From positions 62,001 to 126,000 of the forward strand of contig CAKJVC010000025.1 in NCBI GenBank assembly GCA_918026815.1: a stretch of DNA of 64,000 bases, written 5' to 3'. Within the stretch, counting starts at the first letter, position 1; each line of letters opens with the position of its first letter. Made by a program: the position numbers and the translations under genes. Origin of the DNA: Chalara sp. BL73. Taxonomy: Eukaryota > Ascomycota > Leotiomycetes > Helotiales. A model generated the notes under the pieces. It saw only the letters and a program-made list of their open reading frames with translations, ran no database searches and was not told the DNA's origin. Positions 33,264 to 44,236 of the stretch are shown in pieces.

Positions 33264-33707
33264 CTAAGGATATCCATAATCGATATCTCCGAATAGATCA
33301 AGGAGAACTTGCTGCATGGGCTTGATTAGACTTTCATCGTCATCCACACCATCACCGCCAAAAATGCGCATTCGCTCGTTTTGCTTCCGCAGCGTGTCCA
33401 TTTCAATTTGAGCCTTTGGGATAACCTCCGATTCTCCGCCACATATTTTCTTTTTTACTTCGCCGACTCCCTGTTCCAATTCGCGGGCTTTATAGCGGGT
33501 GCAATGCTCTTGAAAGCTATGTTGGAGAAGTACCGAGGCTTCTGATCGCGGAAGTGAGTAGATTGTCGAGGTGTAGGCATTGCCAAAGTCTCGTCGAGCA
33601 CCGTCATATGCCAGAGAATTCCGTGCTATATTTCGTCGCCTTCTCGAACCTGGCCTCTCTCGATGCCTGTTCTGGCGGTTATATGGTGGCACAGCTGTGT
33701 TGGACAT
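33264..33707 (-). CDS. Hypothetical protein, 147 residues
   Basis: A single open frame from a good ATG context (attATGTCC) encodes a basic N-terminus (NRQNRHRERPGSRRRRNIAR), a middle helical stretch (QHSFQEHCTRYKARELEQGV) and an acidic C-terminus (FGGDGVDDDESLIKPMQQVL). The basic segment could be a nuclear targeting signal. No family is recognised. The gene is isolated between transposon debris, and the reality of the gene is uncertain. Confidence 0.4.
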   Translation of the reverse strand: MSNTAVPPYNRQNRHRERPGSRRRRNIARNSLAYDGARRDFGNAYTSTIYSLPRSEASVLLQHSFQEHCTRYKARELEQGVGEVKKKICGGESEVIPKAQIEMDTLRKQNERMRIFGGDGVDDDESLIKPMQQVLLDLFGDIDYGYP

Positions 33708-33939
33708 AATGATGGTTAGAATGCCTCTCGAGTTATGTTTTCCTTCGTTGCTTGGTCAGAGCGAATTTTCGAAGACTTTTCCGAGTACATTCGTCCGCAG
33801 ATGTATTGGAAGAGCAGTTGTTTCTATATAGAGGATAAAATATAAAAGCGAGGTAGAAAGTCCACGCAAATTTGAAACTGGTGACGTCACCGTCGCATAC
33901 CCTGATTATTGCCCCGCGCAGCCTACTGTCCTACGGAAG

Positions 33940-33988
33940 GGGGTTTCAAGTGGGTCTCGCGCACCCCATGTAGGCGGTGAAGGTAGTG
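33940..33988 (+). repeat. Copy of the LINE-remnant leader motif
   Basis: ggaagggggttt, gtgggtctcg and gtaggcggtga occur in the same order and spacing at 17247-17295 and here, with a few differences between. In this place no LINE ORF1 follows; a Tc1-type gene begins 60 bases later. Confidence 0.6.
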
Positions 33989-34048
33989 GAAGTGTATAAA
34001 AATCTTGAAGCTATTCCTAACTTTTTGTAGGCATCAACGAAATTCATA

Positions 34049-34735
34049 ATGCCTTGGACTCACCATACCCCAAAACGCGTTCGATATAAGACTCTCCTCG
34101 ATATAGGCTATTCTCAACGCCATGCGGCCGAAGAGTTAAAAGTCCCTGAATCATCAGCTCGATATTGGCTCAACAAACCCGACCGCCTTGCAAAACCACC
34201 TGTTGCAGAACCTGTTATTTCAGACGAGAAGGTACAGGAGATTATTCAATGGTGTACTGGCCACTACAATCGTCGAGCAAGCAGTTCAAGGGAGGTACGA
34301 GAGAAGTTTCAATTAGACTGCTGCGACAATCCCCTTCGTTGCACCTTCGATCGTCATGGATATCACTACCACCCACCTGACTGCAAACCTTTTATCTCGA
34401 AGAATAATCGACCTAAACGATGGACGTTTTCGATTGCCAACTGGGATAGGCCGGTCAGCTACTGGAGAAGAGGTATTTACGCCGACGAAACTATTACTCG
34501 GACAGATATCCTTTGGCATCGGCGTATCCTACGATGTCGAGAAGAGAGGAGGAGGCTAGACTGTATCCAGTTTACCTTTCACTTAGGACATCAATCGATA
34601 ATGGCTTGGGCTGCAATTGGGTGGAACTATAAGTCTTCTCTCAAGTTTGTCTCGTGCGAAGGGGATGGAAAGGGATTTACACAAAAGATATACGCTAATC
34701 AAATCCTTCGAGGGCCGATGAAAGAGATCTTTGCG
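34049..34735 (+). pseudogene. Truncated Tc1-type transposase (second family)
   Basis: The frame starts MPWTHHTPKRVRYKTLLDIG with a helix-turn-helix segment (YSQRHAAEELKVPESSARYW). It carries the first catalytic Asp in GIYADETITRTD and the strand HQSIMAWAAIGWNYKSSLKF up to GPMKEIFAQ. The expected second Asp and the SPDLNPIE block do not follow; the sequence after about 34735 is unrelated and the frame ends at 34894. No inverted repeats were found. It differs from the intact transposase at 31346, so it is not a broken copy of that element. Confidence 0.7.
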
Positions 34736-35409
34736 CAACCGTCGACTTCTTTGTGCCAGATGCACCGACAATCTTGTCCATCAGACCAGTTATATATCAC
34801 TTGTAAAGGGTCGGCGATGGTACCAGGCAGGCAGATAGGTTCGTGTTGGCGGTTGAACGAATTGAAGGGAGCCTCAATAGCATACGGTAAATGACGAAGT
34901 AGGTCACTCTCAGTGCCTGAGCTGCCGGTTGGTAGTAGTCTCAATGGATTATGTCAGGCATTAACCAGAGTTATAGAGCTTACCCTTTAAAGGTGTGTTG
35001 ATCTCCTTCCAGAGCTGAATGCGTTCTTTCCACCTTCGCCATAGAGGGACGGCGTTTAGTTGCTTGGAGGCTCTAGAATCTCACTGTCGTGTTACCTTTC
35101 AGCCTGCTGACGCCTCCTTCACATATTAAACCCAATCGTCAACTATTGCACAAATCTCTTGCATGTCGCAACTTTCCGCCTACAAGTCCACAGTATCTCG
35201 ATGGACAATACGTGTGGCAATTGAAATCGGTTGAATCCTGTCGGGAGGCGGTCTCGCTACCGATTACTTAGAGATCACTAGCCACACGAGAAGTAGTGAA
35301 GCTTTTGACGAACCTCACTAGGCGGCACATACAGCATAAAATCGTGAGCTTTCACGTCGCGATTTCTACCGTCAGCATCCCTTATATTATTATAACTATA
35401 GTCATCATT
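34736..35409. other. Unassigned stretch
   Basis: No gene can be supported. Read on the minus strand, short blocks look protein-like (LPYAIEAPFNSFNRQHEP; LNAVPLWRRWKERIQLWKEI) and may be remnants of one gene lying between the transposase fragment and the regulator. I do not recognise a family. Confidence 0.35.
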
Positions 35410-38039
35410 TCAAGAAGGCTCCAACCGATAAATATTTTTCAAGATCTTCCAACACCACATCGAGATGGGATCATAGCCTTTCAAATCTCGAATCCAATCA
35501 ACCATCATTTCGACTGCAGTGTCAACCTGGGACTCGAAGCTTGGTCCACAGATTTGATTGCCGATACTACGGAGCATTTCATTATGCCGCGTTAGATGAA
35601 TGATAATAAGAATGCTCAAGAAGCTCCGGGGCCAAAAGAACAAGTAAGGGAGAATTGTCTTGCGTTTTGAGGCAGCAGAAATGGCGAGCGGCCACTTCAG
35701 ACAGCACTATTCAGTAAGTGAGCATAACGCGCTCGGGATGTGATTGAGTAAAAGACCGTGACAACGTACTTGTAAACACTCAGCGGCCATTTCGTAGTCT
35801 TCTCGCGCCATGGAGTTAGGAGAGTGTAGAGCTTTGTATATGTAAAGCCGGTAAATCATGTATTTGGCATAATAATATCGCGCTCTTAGTAAAGCGACTT
35901 GAATATCGTAGAGGTATGGGTATTGGACGTGGCTGGTGCTCAGTTCAGCACTAAAAAGTGGCGGGCTAGCTTGCGATGATAAGTTTGGATCAACCGGTTC
36001 ATTAAAGCTTCTCATGCTTTGTGATTGGGGAGAAGGGAGGCTCTCTGGACAATCTTCAGCCCATTGGAGATTCGCTGGAACCCAAGTCCGCCACTGATCT
36101 AGTTGTGAAGCTAATTCCCCCAGGGACTGGAAAGGCGGTGCACCAAAGTTTCTTGATGACCGTGTATTTGACAGTGCTAGTCATCTGTTAATCAGTAGTA
36201 TTAAATTAAAGCTGTATGCTGTACGACTTACAGCCACTGAGAGTTTGGTGTATAATTGCACATAGGCGCCACAATGCAATGTGAGAGGCAAAATGTGGTT
36301 CGAGATGGATTAAGTGATTCCCTCGAAGATCTGCTTCAGAACGGAGCCCATTGAAACTAGGCACATTAATCTGTGCTTCGAGCTCAACTAAGCCGCTTGG
36401 TGGTAGGTCTAGCTCAAGATACAAAGCCCTACAGCTTTTCAGGAAGGAAAGCGTTTAGTGAAGGCGATTTATCTACTCACGTTTCTATTATCGTGCAATG
36501 CCAGAATGCTCGCTTAATCAGATCGCCGCGCTGCGAAGTCCACTCGATCAGATTGCTGGCTTGTAAGTGCTGGAATAAATATTAATGTGAGCAAAAAGAA
36601 AACACTCACCATGTGACGAGGACTCGACATGCCGACGACGCTGATACTGACATGCGCCAGGAGTCCTGTTCACAAAGAATAAGCATTCTCACTTCGGCGC
36701 ACATGTTTTAGGTGACGATACCATATGACGAAAACAAGACTCGTAGTAGAGCCTATGATACATGGTGAGCTCAACTGCATATGACCAGTTGAAAATGGAA
36801 TGGGCCATACGCAGCTAATAAGAAGATTTGGACGGTCTCGAGATCGTACTGGGACACTACGAAACCCAAACGCTTTCTCGCTTCGTTAAAGTAAGCAAGA
36901 CCTGAAGGTTTCACTGCAGTGTCATCTTTGAGAGCACTTGGACGATCATTATAAATCTCGACTGGAGCCCCTTGAGCGCTTTCGATAGATAACTCTCCCA
37001 AGGCAAACACTAAGAGCGAAATTACCGAGTCCGCATCATTAGCAAAACCCTCCGTATGAACTCTTGCGATGGTGTTCAAAAGGAAGTTCTGCCTGTCCAT
37101 AAAAGGGTAAATGAAATTGAACGTATCAAAATATGAAGTTGCCAATCGATGCATTTCCGCCCGGTTCAGCCTCGGGAATGTCACTCTCTGGCCTCCAGCG
37201 CTTCTGTCTGCCTGTGACTGTATACCCACAAATGTCCGGTCTGGTCCTAAGTCATCTAGCGGTAAGCTTGGCATCCCTCGATGTACCTCAACCACAAATG
37301 ATAACCCATCCTGCTCAAGAATCTTCGTATCTGCTATACCCGGTGACACCGACTGTAGCAGAAGCTGCTGTACTGCTGGCCAAAGCAATATTCTGTGCGC
37401 CGCGGATGCATGGCAATATGGCTGAACTCTCGGGCTGCCACTAGGATTCGGCTGTTGTGATGTTCGGCAGAAAGCAGGAGTGGAAAAAGAGCCAAGGTCA
37501 CTGAAATCCGTACTAGAGGTAGGATGACTTGAAGGGGATGGCTGTAGCATGCTGAAGCCACTTGAGACATTGGGAGTGGGCAATCGAGCAACCTTGCCTT
37601 CAAGGCTAGTCAACCTGTCAAGAATCTCAACGAGCGTCTTGTCTTTTCTGCAAAGAGAAAAAGGGTCAGTCCAGTTCGCACATGACCCAGGAGCATATAA
37701 TTTTTTGGAGTCATTCTGCGGCACTTACTTTGTTGGCTTTGGCTCTCTATACCTACAATCAAGCTTCACCCTTTGGCATAGGCTACATTTTGGTCGCTGC
37801 TCGTCACATTTCTGCTTTCTCGATCGACATGTGTCACAAGCCTTCAAGAAGGGTTATTAGTAGCATGATCCATAGCATCTGCAGCCGATGATATAGCCGC
37901 CGCCATGTATGACAGGCTATCTACAACTCGCAACGCAGCGAAGGGTATCAAAGCTCACCTGTGCAGCTATTGCGCCTCTCCCTTTTCTTAAGTTGGGCGG
38001 AGGTCCAGAACTAGAGGTCGAAGTTGAATCCCGGTTCAT
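35410..38039 (-). CDS. Zn2Cys6 transcription factor with fungal MHR domain
   Basis: ATG 38039-38037 begins MNRDSTSTSSSGPPPNLRKG; a GTGAGC..GAAG intron joins AIAAQ to the zinc cluster CDTCRSRKQKCDEQRPKCSL...CQRVKLDCRY (six Cys, CX2CX6CX6CX2CX6C). A second intron precedes the coiled KTLVEILDRLTSLEGKVA linker. The long exon 37640-36820 carries the MHR start (FPRLNRAEMHRLATSYFDTF, IYPFMDRQNFLLNTI). Later exons give IALWRLCAIIHQTLSG, RYYYAKYMIYRLYIYKALHS and, across GTACGT..ATAG, CLKWPLAISAASKRKTILPY and WIRDLKGYDPISMWCWKILK. All junctions keep frame. It is a nuclear DNA-binding regulator with unknown target; no cluster partner is obvious. Confidence 0.85.
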
Positions 38040-39106
38040 AGCAGCGCGTCACACTTTCTTTTGGATTCAAGGTGAGGTTGCCGCCACCGCAGCTAGTATC
38101 TTGCTGACTGGTTTAGCGTGGTGGTGTGCAGATGAAGTAGTTTTATTTATATCGCTTGGTGTCAATCTCTGCAGTTGGTGGGTATAGACCGTTCGAGCAC
38201 TATCGTTGTGGCTCATAACTTGATGGATTGGACGCGGAAAGTTTGCTGCTGGATGCTCTTGCTGTCTGCCATGGCAAGTTGAGGTTGTGGGGTGAAATTC
38301 GGGGATGTAACGTGCTCCGATGTTACCATGGTTGTTACTGGACCAGAACGGACTAGTGCCTACGTGAAGCATTCGCAATAAAAAATTCGGATTTGACATC
38401 CGACGAATTATGTAATGAATTATAGTTATGGCGGATCTAACTCCCTACAAATCGCATTATTCCGTTTCGACTCGAAAAGGTTAATGGTGACCATCATAAA
38501 TCTCGGTGTTACTAATGCGTGGATACAGTGACTTAACCTTATACTTTAATGAGGGTGTTCTAGGGGCGTCTGGCGACTCTGCCGCATAGATTCTCTCCTT
38601 TGCCATTGTCAGTAGCGATGGTTCCGTACCTTGAAATGTCCCGCAGATCAATCACTACTCTGAGATATATTTACAGTAGGTACGATACTGACGGATACGC
38701 CTCAGTCTCAGCATGGTTGCAGAAGGTGGGTCCATCCCTCTTTGCTTGTGCGGTCTCAGCAATCTGTGCTCTCCTAACCGGACGGATATTGCTCTATGTA
38801 GTGTGGCTTCCTTTGTAAACCGTACAATATCTGCCTCGAGATAAGCTCACTAGAACGCTTCTAAGTTGCTTATTGTTGGGTATCATATATCCGGAAGAAA
38901 CCTCGCGCGGTCCGGTTCTGTATAGCTCCTCTTCCTTCAATTAACAGAAAAATTTCACATTGAAATTAGTACGTACCTATCGTCGAGTAGCTTTCTGGAT
39001 GGAAGTAATTTTCAACGTAGTTGAGGACCATATTGACATCGCCAAGGCACGGTTCTTTTGCAAATTTCGGGATGCTTGTTAAACGAGGGTTGCTTTTGAT
39101 AATTGT
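38040..39106. other. Intergenic, probable promoter of the regulator
   Basis: No supported gene. Short open frames at 38067-38399 and 38600-38818 show no family features. Confidence 0.45.
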
Positions 39107-39583
39107 GTGTCCTCAGTCTCTGTCAATCGCTTGATATTTCTCGCAGTACGCTCCAAGGAACTATATACTCCCAAGGTGGTTCCTCGGGACATTTGCTTGG
39201 GACTAATCCAAGCTTTGGGCGGTATCAATTTACCGAGATGCTCGAACACATACAACAGGTCGTTCCTTGCCGTCAACATCATCGACCACTTCCTATCAGC
39301 CAAAACAGTTCAGTTTGATCATTTACAGTTGGTCGGTGTCACTGCTATGTTTATCGCCTCCAAATATGAAGAACTTCTCTCCCCACGTGTCATCAACTTC
39401 CGGCATGTCGCTGATGATGGGTTCACGGAGAAGAAGATTCTGAATGCCCAGCGATACATCCTTAGTGCCCTTGACTATGATCTTAGCTATCCTAATCCAA
39501 TGAGCTTCTGCTGGCGTAGTTCCAAGAACGACAACTACGACATTCATTATTCTTACAACGATGAACATCAAAGAACACGATAT
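39107..39583 (+). pseudogene. B-type cyclin fragment
   Basis: About 90 residues of a cyclin box are readable: SFLAVNIIDHFLSAKTVQFD, LQLVGVTAMFIASKYEELLS, NFRHVADDGFTEKKIL and AQRYILSALDYDLSYPNPMS, with NDNYDI at the end. This is the first cyclin fold of mitotic B-type cyclins (CLB/NIMEcyclinB). The preceding residues up to 39225 do not match a cyclin, and the sequence turns into transposase at about 39584. No second cyclin fold is present, so it cannot be functional. Confidence 0.75.
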
Positions 39584-40754
39584 ATATAATATGGATGAAC
39601 CCAGATTTTCAATTGGAACGATGGAATCAACTAAAATTATCGTAGATTCAACTCTTCGAACGCATCATCAAGCGCATCCGGGTCATCAGGAATGGGTTTC
39701 AATTTGTAGAGTGTATTTGCGCGGACGGAACAGCAATTGAACCTCTTGTCATTTTCATAGGTCACAGCGTTCTCCAAAGCTGGATTCCAAATAGTGCGCT
39801 AAATAAGTGGTATTTCTCAGTAAATCTGAATGGTTGGACAAGCAACTTACACGGAATTGAGTGGTTAAAACGCGTGTTTGAGCCGGTGACTCGGGCGAAA
39901 GCGAACGAAGGACAGCGGCTGTTAATTTGCGATGGCCACGACAGTCACATATACGGGAATTTTATCTCTCACTGTATTTAAAACCGAATCTCACTTCTTA
40001 TTCTGCCTCCTCACGCGTCTCATGCTCTTCAACCACTTGATGTCGCGATATTTCGGCCCTTGAAGAAGCAGCCCACGGCCGCGCTTGCTCATCTTAATGA
40101 GGCCCAACTTCTACGAATCCAAAAGGTTGAATGGCTTGACGCATATATCAGACCCGAGAGCAAGCAATCTCAAAGATGAATATCGAATCTGTATTCAGAG
40201 GAGGCGGCCTAGTCCCTTTTCAACCTCAACGTGTCCTTCATATAATAAACACCAACCAACAACCCCTCCACCCGGCTTCAACCTCCGACTGAGTATGATG
40301 TCCTGGATCGAGTCTTTCTGAATAGCTCACCGCCAGACATATCTACTTTACACCAGGCAAATCAGGTGCTAGACACAGCTCTAAAGGCGCGAACAACCTT
40401 GAATACACCGGTGACTCGCTATCTTCGAAGATTAGCCGAAGAGACCGAGCGGCTCAACACCCGTCATACTATCCGCTAACGCGAAACAGAGAACCTGCGC
40501 GCGATAATCAAGATACGGAAGGAGCGTAAGAGGGGTAAAGGTCAGCTTTGAAGGGACACTTCCATATTTCAACAGAGCAATTGCGTGCGGCAGTAGTCGC
40601 ATCTGAAAAAGAGACCATGGAGCAAGCAAGGAAAAGGCAGGAAAAGAAAGGCAAGATCATTTTGCATAAAGCCGAGAGTGAACAGGAAACTGAAAAAGAT
40701 ATTCAGGAAGAGATGATTTTGAGGATTGCATTGCAGTTGAAGTGGAGTAATTGA
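39584..40754 (+). pseudogene. pogo/CENP-B-like DDE transposase remnant
   Basis: Frames shift repeatedly, but the pieces are clear: NMDEPRFSIGTMESTKI (first Asp), a block corresponding to LICDGHDSHIYGNFI (second Asp), SLLILPPHASHALQPLDVAI (third Asp) and later helical tail pieces (YLRRLAEETERLNTRH). Stops and frameshifts are scattered. The N-terminal CENP-B helix-turn-helix region is absent because the fragment begins abruptly beside the cyclin piece. Confidence 0.7.
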
Positions 40755-40840
40755 ATTTTTGGTGGGGCAGATCCAGATGATTGGTGTCGTTACGCCATAA
40801 GTATCGTTACACCATGACTTATGTTATTTCAAAAAGAAAT

Positions 40841-41788
40841 TCACTCGGCCCTGCTCTTTGCATCTGCAACAATTCTTTCCACGCTTTTATCCAAATCCTC
40901 TGTCGGTAACCCCAACCTCTCATTCCACAAACACTTCGTCCTCGAAAAGTTATTGAACCCCCCGTTCCCATAAATCGCACCAGTAATCACCTCAGACGCA
41001 CCGTCCTTATACTCCCCACCATCAAGATTTACCCAATCCCCTCCCTCTTTCAACATCCTCAACCCCGCTTCTCCCAGATCCTTTGCCTTCATATGCGTAA
41101 CCTCGAACTTTTCTCCAATGTGCTTCTCTAACGCTTTTAAGACCTCGTTCTGCGTCACGGTGAACGAGTTGATATACACGTATTGATTCTTCGTGCTCTC
41201 CAGATTCTCGTCTGCCAAAACTCTCGCAACAGCCAGTCCAATCTGCCTAGCATTCGTCGCTTCATACTCCGCATCTCCTCCATCAAAAATCGTCGCCTTC
41301 CTCCCCTTCAGATCCCACCCCATCAGCCCTGGGTACTGAAAAATCCAGTCGAAGAACCCTCCAACACAAACCGCTGTCCAAGAAATCTTCTCCTCTTGAC
41401 TTTTAAGATACCTGATCGTGTCCTGCTTGGCTACGGCGGGAGGAACAAAATCTGATAAATTCGGTAAGGAGGTGTCGATTCCGTATTCGGAGGGAATGAA
41501 CCTCTTGACTCCTGCGGCGATGGCTGCATCAATGACGGTTTTCTGAAGGTAGGTTGAAAATGTTCCGATGGTTGAGACGATCACGTCGATCTCTTTGAAT
41601 GCGTAAAGAAGAGACTTTTTGGAGTAGTCGGTTCGGTGGACTGTTACGGATTCTGGGAACTTGCTGGAGGAAGACTTGCGGGTTAAGACTGAGACGGAGA
41701 AGTTTGATACGAGGAGGGCGGAAACGATGTGTGGTCATACACTGCCGGATGCACCAATTACGAGGACATTTTTGACGACTGAAGACAT
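40841..41788 (-). pseudogene. NmrA-like / isoflavone-reductase-like NAD(P) oxidoreductase with one nonsense codon
   Basis: The frame from ATG 41788 runs 315 codons, the usual family length, with a single TGA at 41735-41737 (codon 18). The N-terminus reads VLVIGASGSV, then stop, then PHIVSALLVSNFSVSVLTRK. The stop replaces the third Gly of the GxxGxxG nucleotide-binding motif (GGA to TGA). Downstream the protein is perfect: KEIDVIVSTIGTFSTYLQKT, AAGVKRFIPSEYGID, VCVGGFFDWIF, NARQIGLAVARVLADE and a YGNGGFNNFSRTK tail. There is no intron. It is divergent from a Zn2Cys6 regulator 409 bp away. Unless the stop is read through, it is a very recent null allele. Confidence 0.82.
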
Positions 41789-42197
41789 CTTGGGATTTTT
41801 GAGAAGATATATGAATGAGATGAACTGGAATGGTGAAGTGGTTGTGAAGTGATGTGGTAGTGCTTCTTCAAGTGAATTGGCTGTTGGAACGTTGAGAGAA
41901 AACTGTCTGACTATGGACTGAAGAATGAAGGAAGACATTGTATTTGTACTTACTTTCACTTGCTTCTGTTGACTCATGATGATCCTGATTTCCATCACTT
42001 TGAATAATATCACAATCCTTCGGTCGGAGCAGCCGAAGCGAGGCGAGCGCAGACTAAACCCCATCCAGATTAGTCTACACGACCCCACTATTTCAAGCCT
42101 TCCCGGCTTACACATCACCTCCCTTCCTCTAACATTGTCCAAGATTCTCAAATCTTGCTTGAGCGCAGTGCTTATATATTATGTGCAATTTGAAGCA
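41789..42197. promoter_or_regulatory. Shared bidirectional promoter, NmrA-like gene / Zn2Cys6 regulator
   Basis: The two start codons point away from each other, 409 bp apart, with no other gene between. A palindromic CGG-type pair typical of Zn2Cys6 sites is suggested by cttcggtcggagcagccgaagc at 42018-42038 (CTTCGG..CCGAAG arms). This would suit regulation of both genes by the neighbouring factor, but it is inference. Confidence 0.45.
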
Positions 42198-43340
42198 ATG
42201 TCACTCGCCAGACGCTGCACGGCATGCATCAAAGCCAGGAGAAAATGCGACAAGGTCCTTCCCCAATGCCAGCGATGCGTCCAGAAAGACTTAGACTGCA
42301 CATACACGAACGAGCCTTCTGATCCGATGTACCAGAGTTTTGGGAAATTAGACTCGATTGATTTGAATGGGAGTGGAGAGTCTCGGACGCCTTCAACGGT
42401 TTCGGTGGTTCCTGCGCAAGGGCGCATCCAATGGGAGGATCCTATTGACATTGCCATACTCATAGATGTGACTATGCATATGACTGCTGCGGTCAACATA
42501 AATTTGCCAAGGCAGCTTGACGCCCCTCCCGTCGTCATGCGAATGGATTCAGTGACGGTTAGCTTTATGAGGCAATATCTCATGAATATTCCGGGAGAAT
42601 TCGTCGAAACGGGAGGAACTACGTTCCTGCATCACAAAATGTATCCAGAAAGACTTCCGCCGCTACTGCAAGCCGTGTTCTCCCTCAGTAGTATGCATAT
42701 CCAATCAATACCCTCGCATCAATCATTAATATTTCATATTATCTCGAACACTGCCGGAGAACTCCTCCGCACAACCACGTCTATCCACACATTCGCATCG
42801 ATGCTGGAATTCGTCCAAGCTCTTATTCTCCTCGAAATTCTCACCCTCTTCTTTCCATGCACGCAAGTCCTTCGACAACAAGCAGAAACCCGCCTTCCAC
42901 TTCTCAGATCATGGACCTACAGACTCTACCAGTCCGTTCCAGCCACGCTACCAGCAACTATGTCCCGCTATCAAGCCTGGATCTTCGCCGAGTCCGTCAG
43001 GAGGACAATCCACGTTTCGCACATGGTACAAGGAGTCTATCCAATGGTTTCCAAAGGGCATTACACACTAACTCTCTTCGTGGAAGCCTTGCCCGTCAAT
43101 CGATCAAGTTTTCTCTGGGACTTAAAATCCACGGAATTTGGCCGAAGATCTATGCAAGAGAGATGTGAATTATTGGCTTGCATCCAGAAGACACACCTTA
43201 TTAGCTATCGTGAGCTGACAGATAATTGGGATAAAAGAGAAACTACTCATATTGGTAGAATGGAAGAACTACTTCTGATTGCTTGCAAGGGGTTTCCGGA
43301 TGTGAGTAAGAAACTGGGAACGAGTTGGAGTATAAGATGA
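42198..43340 (+). CDS. Zn2Cys6 transcription factor, intronless
   Basis: The start chosen is the Met at 42198 (MSLARRCTACIKARRKCDKV), immediately before the zinc cluster CTACIKARRKCDKVLPQCQR..CVQKDLDC; the frame is open further upstream but that part is not protein-like. The remaining 340 residues (for example SFMRQYLMNIPGEFVETGGT and PERLPPLLQAVFSLSSMHIQ) fit the short C6-only regulators often found in secondary-metabolite or catabolic loci. It is divergent from an NmrA-like reductase gene, a common regulator-target pairing. No lesion seen. The protein has 380 residues. Confidence 0.83.
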   Translation: MSLARRCTACIKARRKCDKVLPQCQRCVQKDLDCTYTNEPSDPMYQSFGKLDSIDLNGSGESRTPSTVSVVPAQGRIQWEDPIDIAILIDVTMHMTAAVNINLPRQLDAPPVVMRMDSVTVSFMRQYLMNIPGEFVETGGTTFLHHKMYPERLPPLLQAVFSLSSMHIQSIPSHQSLIFHIISNTAGELLRTTTSIHTFASMLEFVQALILLEILTLFFPCTQVLRQQAETRLPLLRSWTYRLYQSVPATLPATMSRYQAWIFAESVRRTIHVSHMVQGVYPMVSKGHYTLTLFVEALPVNRSSFLWDLKSTEFGRRSMQERCELLACIQKTHLISYRELTDNWDKRETTHIGRMEELLLIACKGFPDVSKKLGTSWSIR

Positions 43341-43859
43341 GATCATATGCTCTTGCTGGAACAATACTTTTACTGATTTAAGAGCTACTCCTGGAGGTTC
43401 AGCTGATTGGGGATTTGCTGCCAAAGCTGCAGTCTTGCATTTTGGGCGAAAGATAAATCGCGCTTTCACGCCAAACATTTCTTCATTCGCCAACGGGGTA
43501 AGAATACATACGAAATTATACACACCTTTCCGCCGACAGCTCGGGCGCTAGGAAGTATGAAGGAAGCTACTATGACTACATATAGGCGTATCTGCCACCA
43601 TAGATAGAAGGATAATACTTCTACTCTCAGTTTGGGTTCTCCACTTAGTGGCAGCTATGCAGCATACATCTATAAGTACAGGTGTTTCCACCTCCCACAT
43701 TCAGAGAGCGGGCTATGCTCTTGCCAGACCACATCCTTTTTCCCAGTAATGCTAAGCGTTCATGCCTGTGTTTATAGATCTAATGACTGTTCTGTATCTA
43801 TGAACCCGTCATGCCTGTCCTGGCCCTCTTCTGCTTCTGTATACTAACTACTCCGGCCT
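43341..43859. other. Intergenic
   Basis: No supported gene. Open frames of 60-85 codons lack family features. Confidence 0.45.
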
Positions 43860-44143
43860 CGAAACCCGCGTCAATGAACTGCAGATGGCTGACGCGCCGA
43901 TACGATCATTGAGGGCTGAGATGCTGATGCGTTCAAGACGGGATTTGATTTGTTGAGGCTGTGGAATATTAGTAGTTTTGGCAAACATAATGAGGAGATT
44001 CCGTGGATGGGGAATCAGGCTTATGGGAAGAATTTGAGGGTTCACATGGGGAGGTGTCCGGTTAGGAGTGTTTTCCCCGAGGCGTTAGAGATGTTGAAGA
44101 AGAAGCAATATTGCGGGATTCAGACCCTACTGGTTGCGTCATA
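43860..44143 (+). pseudogene. Zinc-type alcohol dehydrogenase C-terminal fragment
   Basis: The end of a medium-chain dehydrogenase is readable: GKNLRVHMGRCPVRSVFPEA followed by LEMLKKKQ, preceded by RLWNISSFGKHNEEIPWM. The frame then leaves the family and ends at TAA 44142-44144. The upstream 80 bases contain another frame with no family match. No catalytic or cofactor domain is left. Confidence 0.45.
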
Positions 44144-44236
44144 AAATTTGGACTGACTTATTCTCCTTCCTCCCATGAGACAACTTCTCTATGTATATAT
44201 CATGATTCGCATCTCCCTTTAATCCAAACCGGTCTC

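Noticed and set aside
33264..33707. Link of the 147-residue hypothetical protein to the neighbouring transposons
   Set aside because: It lies outside both Tc1-type pieces and shows no transposase, helix-turn-helix or zinc-knuckle signature.
41735..41737. TGA in the NmrA-like gene as part of an intron
   Set aside because: Reading on both sides is in one frame and gives the family sequence with no missing residues, so no intron is needed.
43407..43847. Short open frames after the second Zn2Cys6 gene
   Set aside because: No conserved motif, no splice pattern and no homologous look on either strand.
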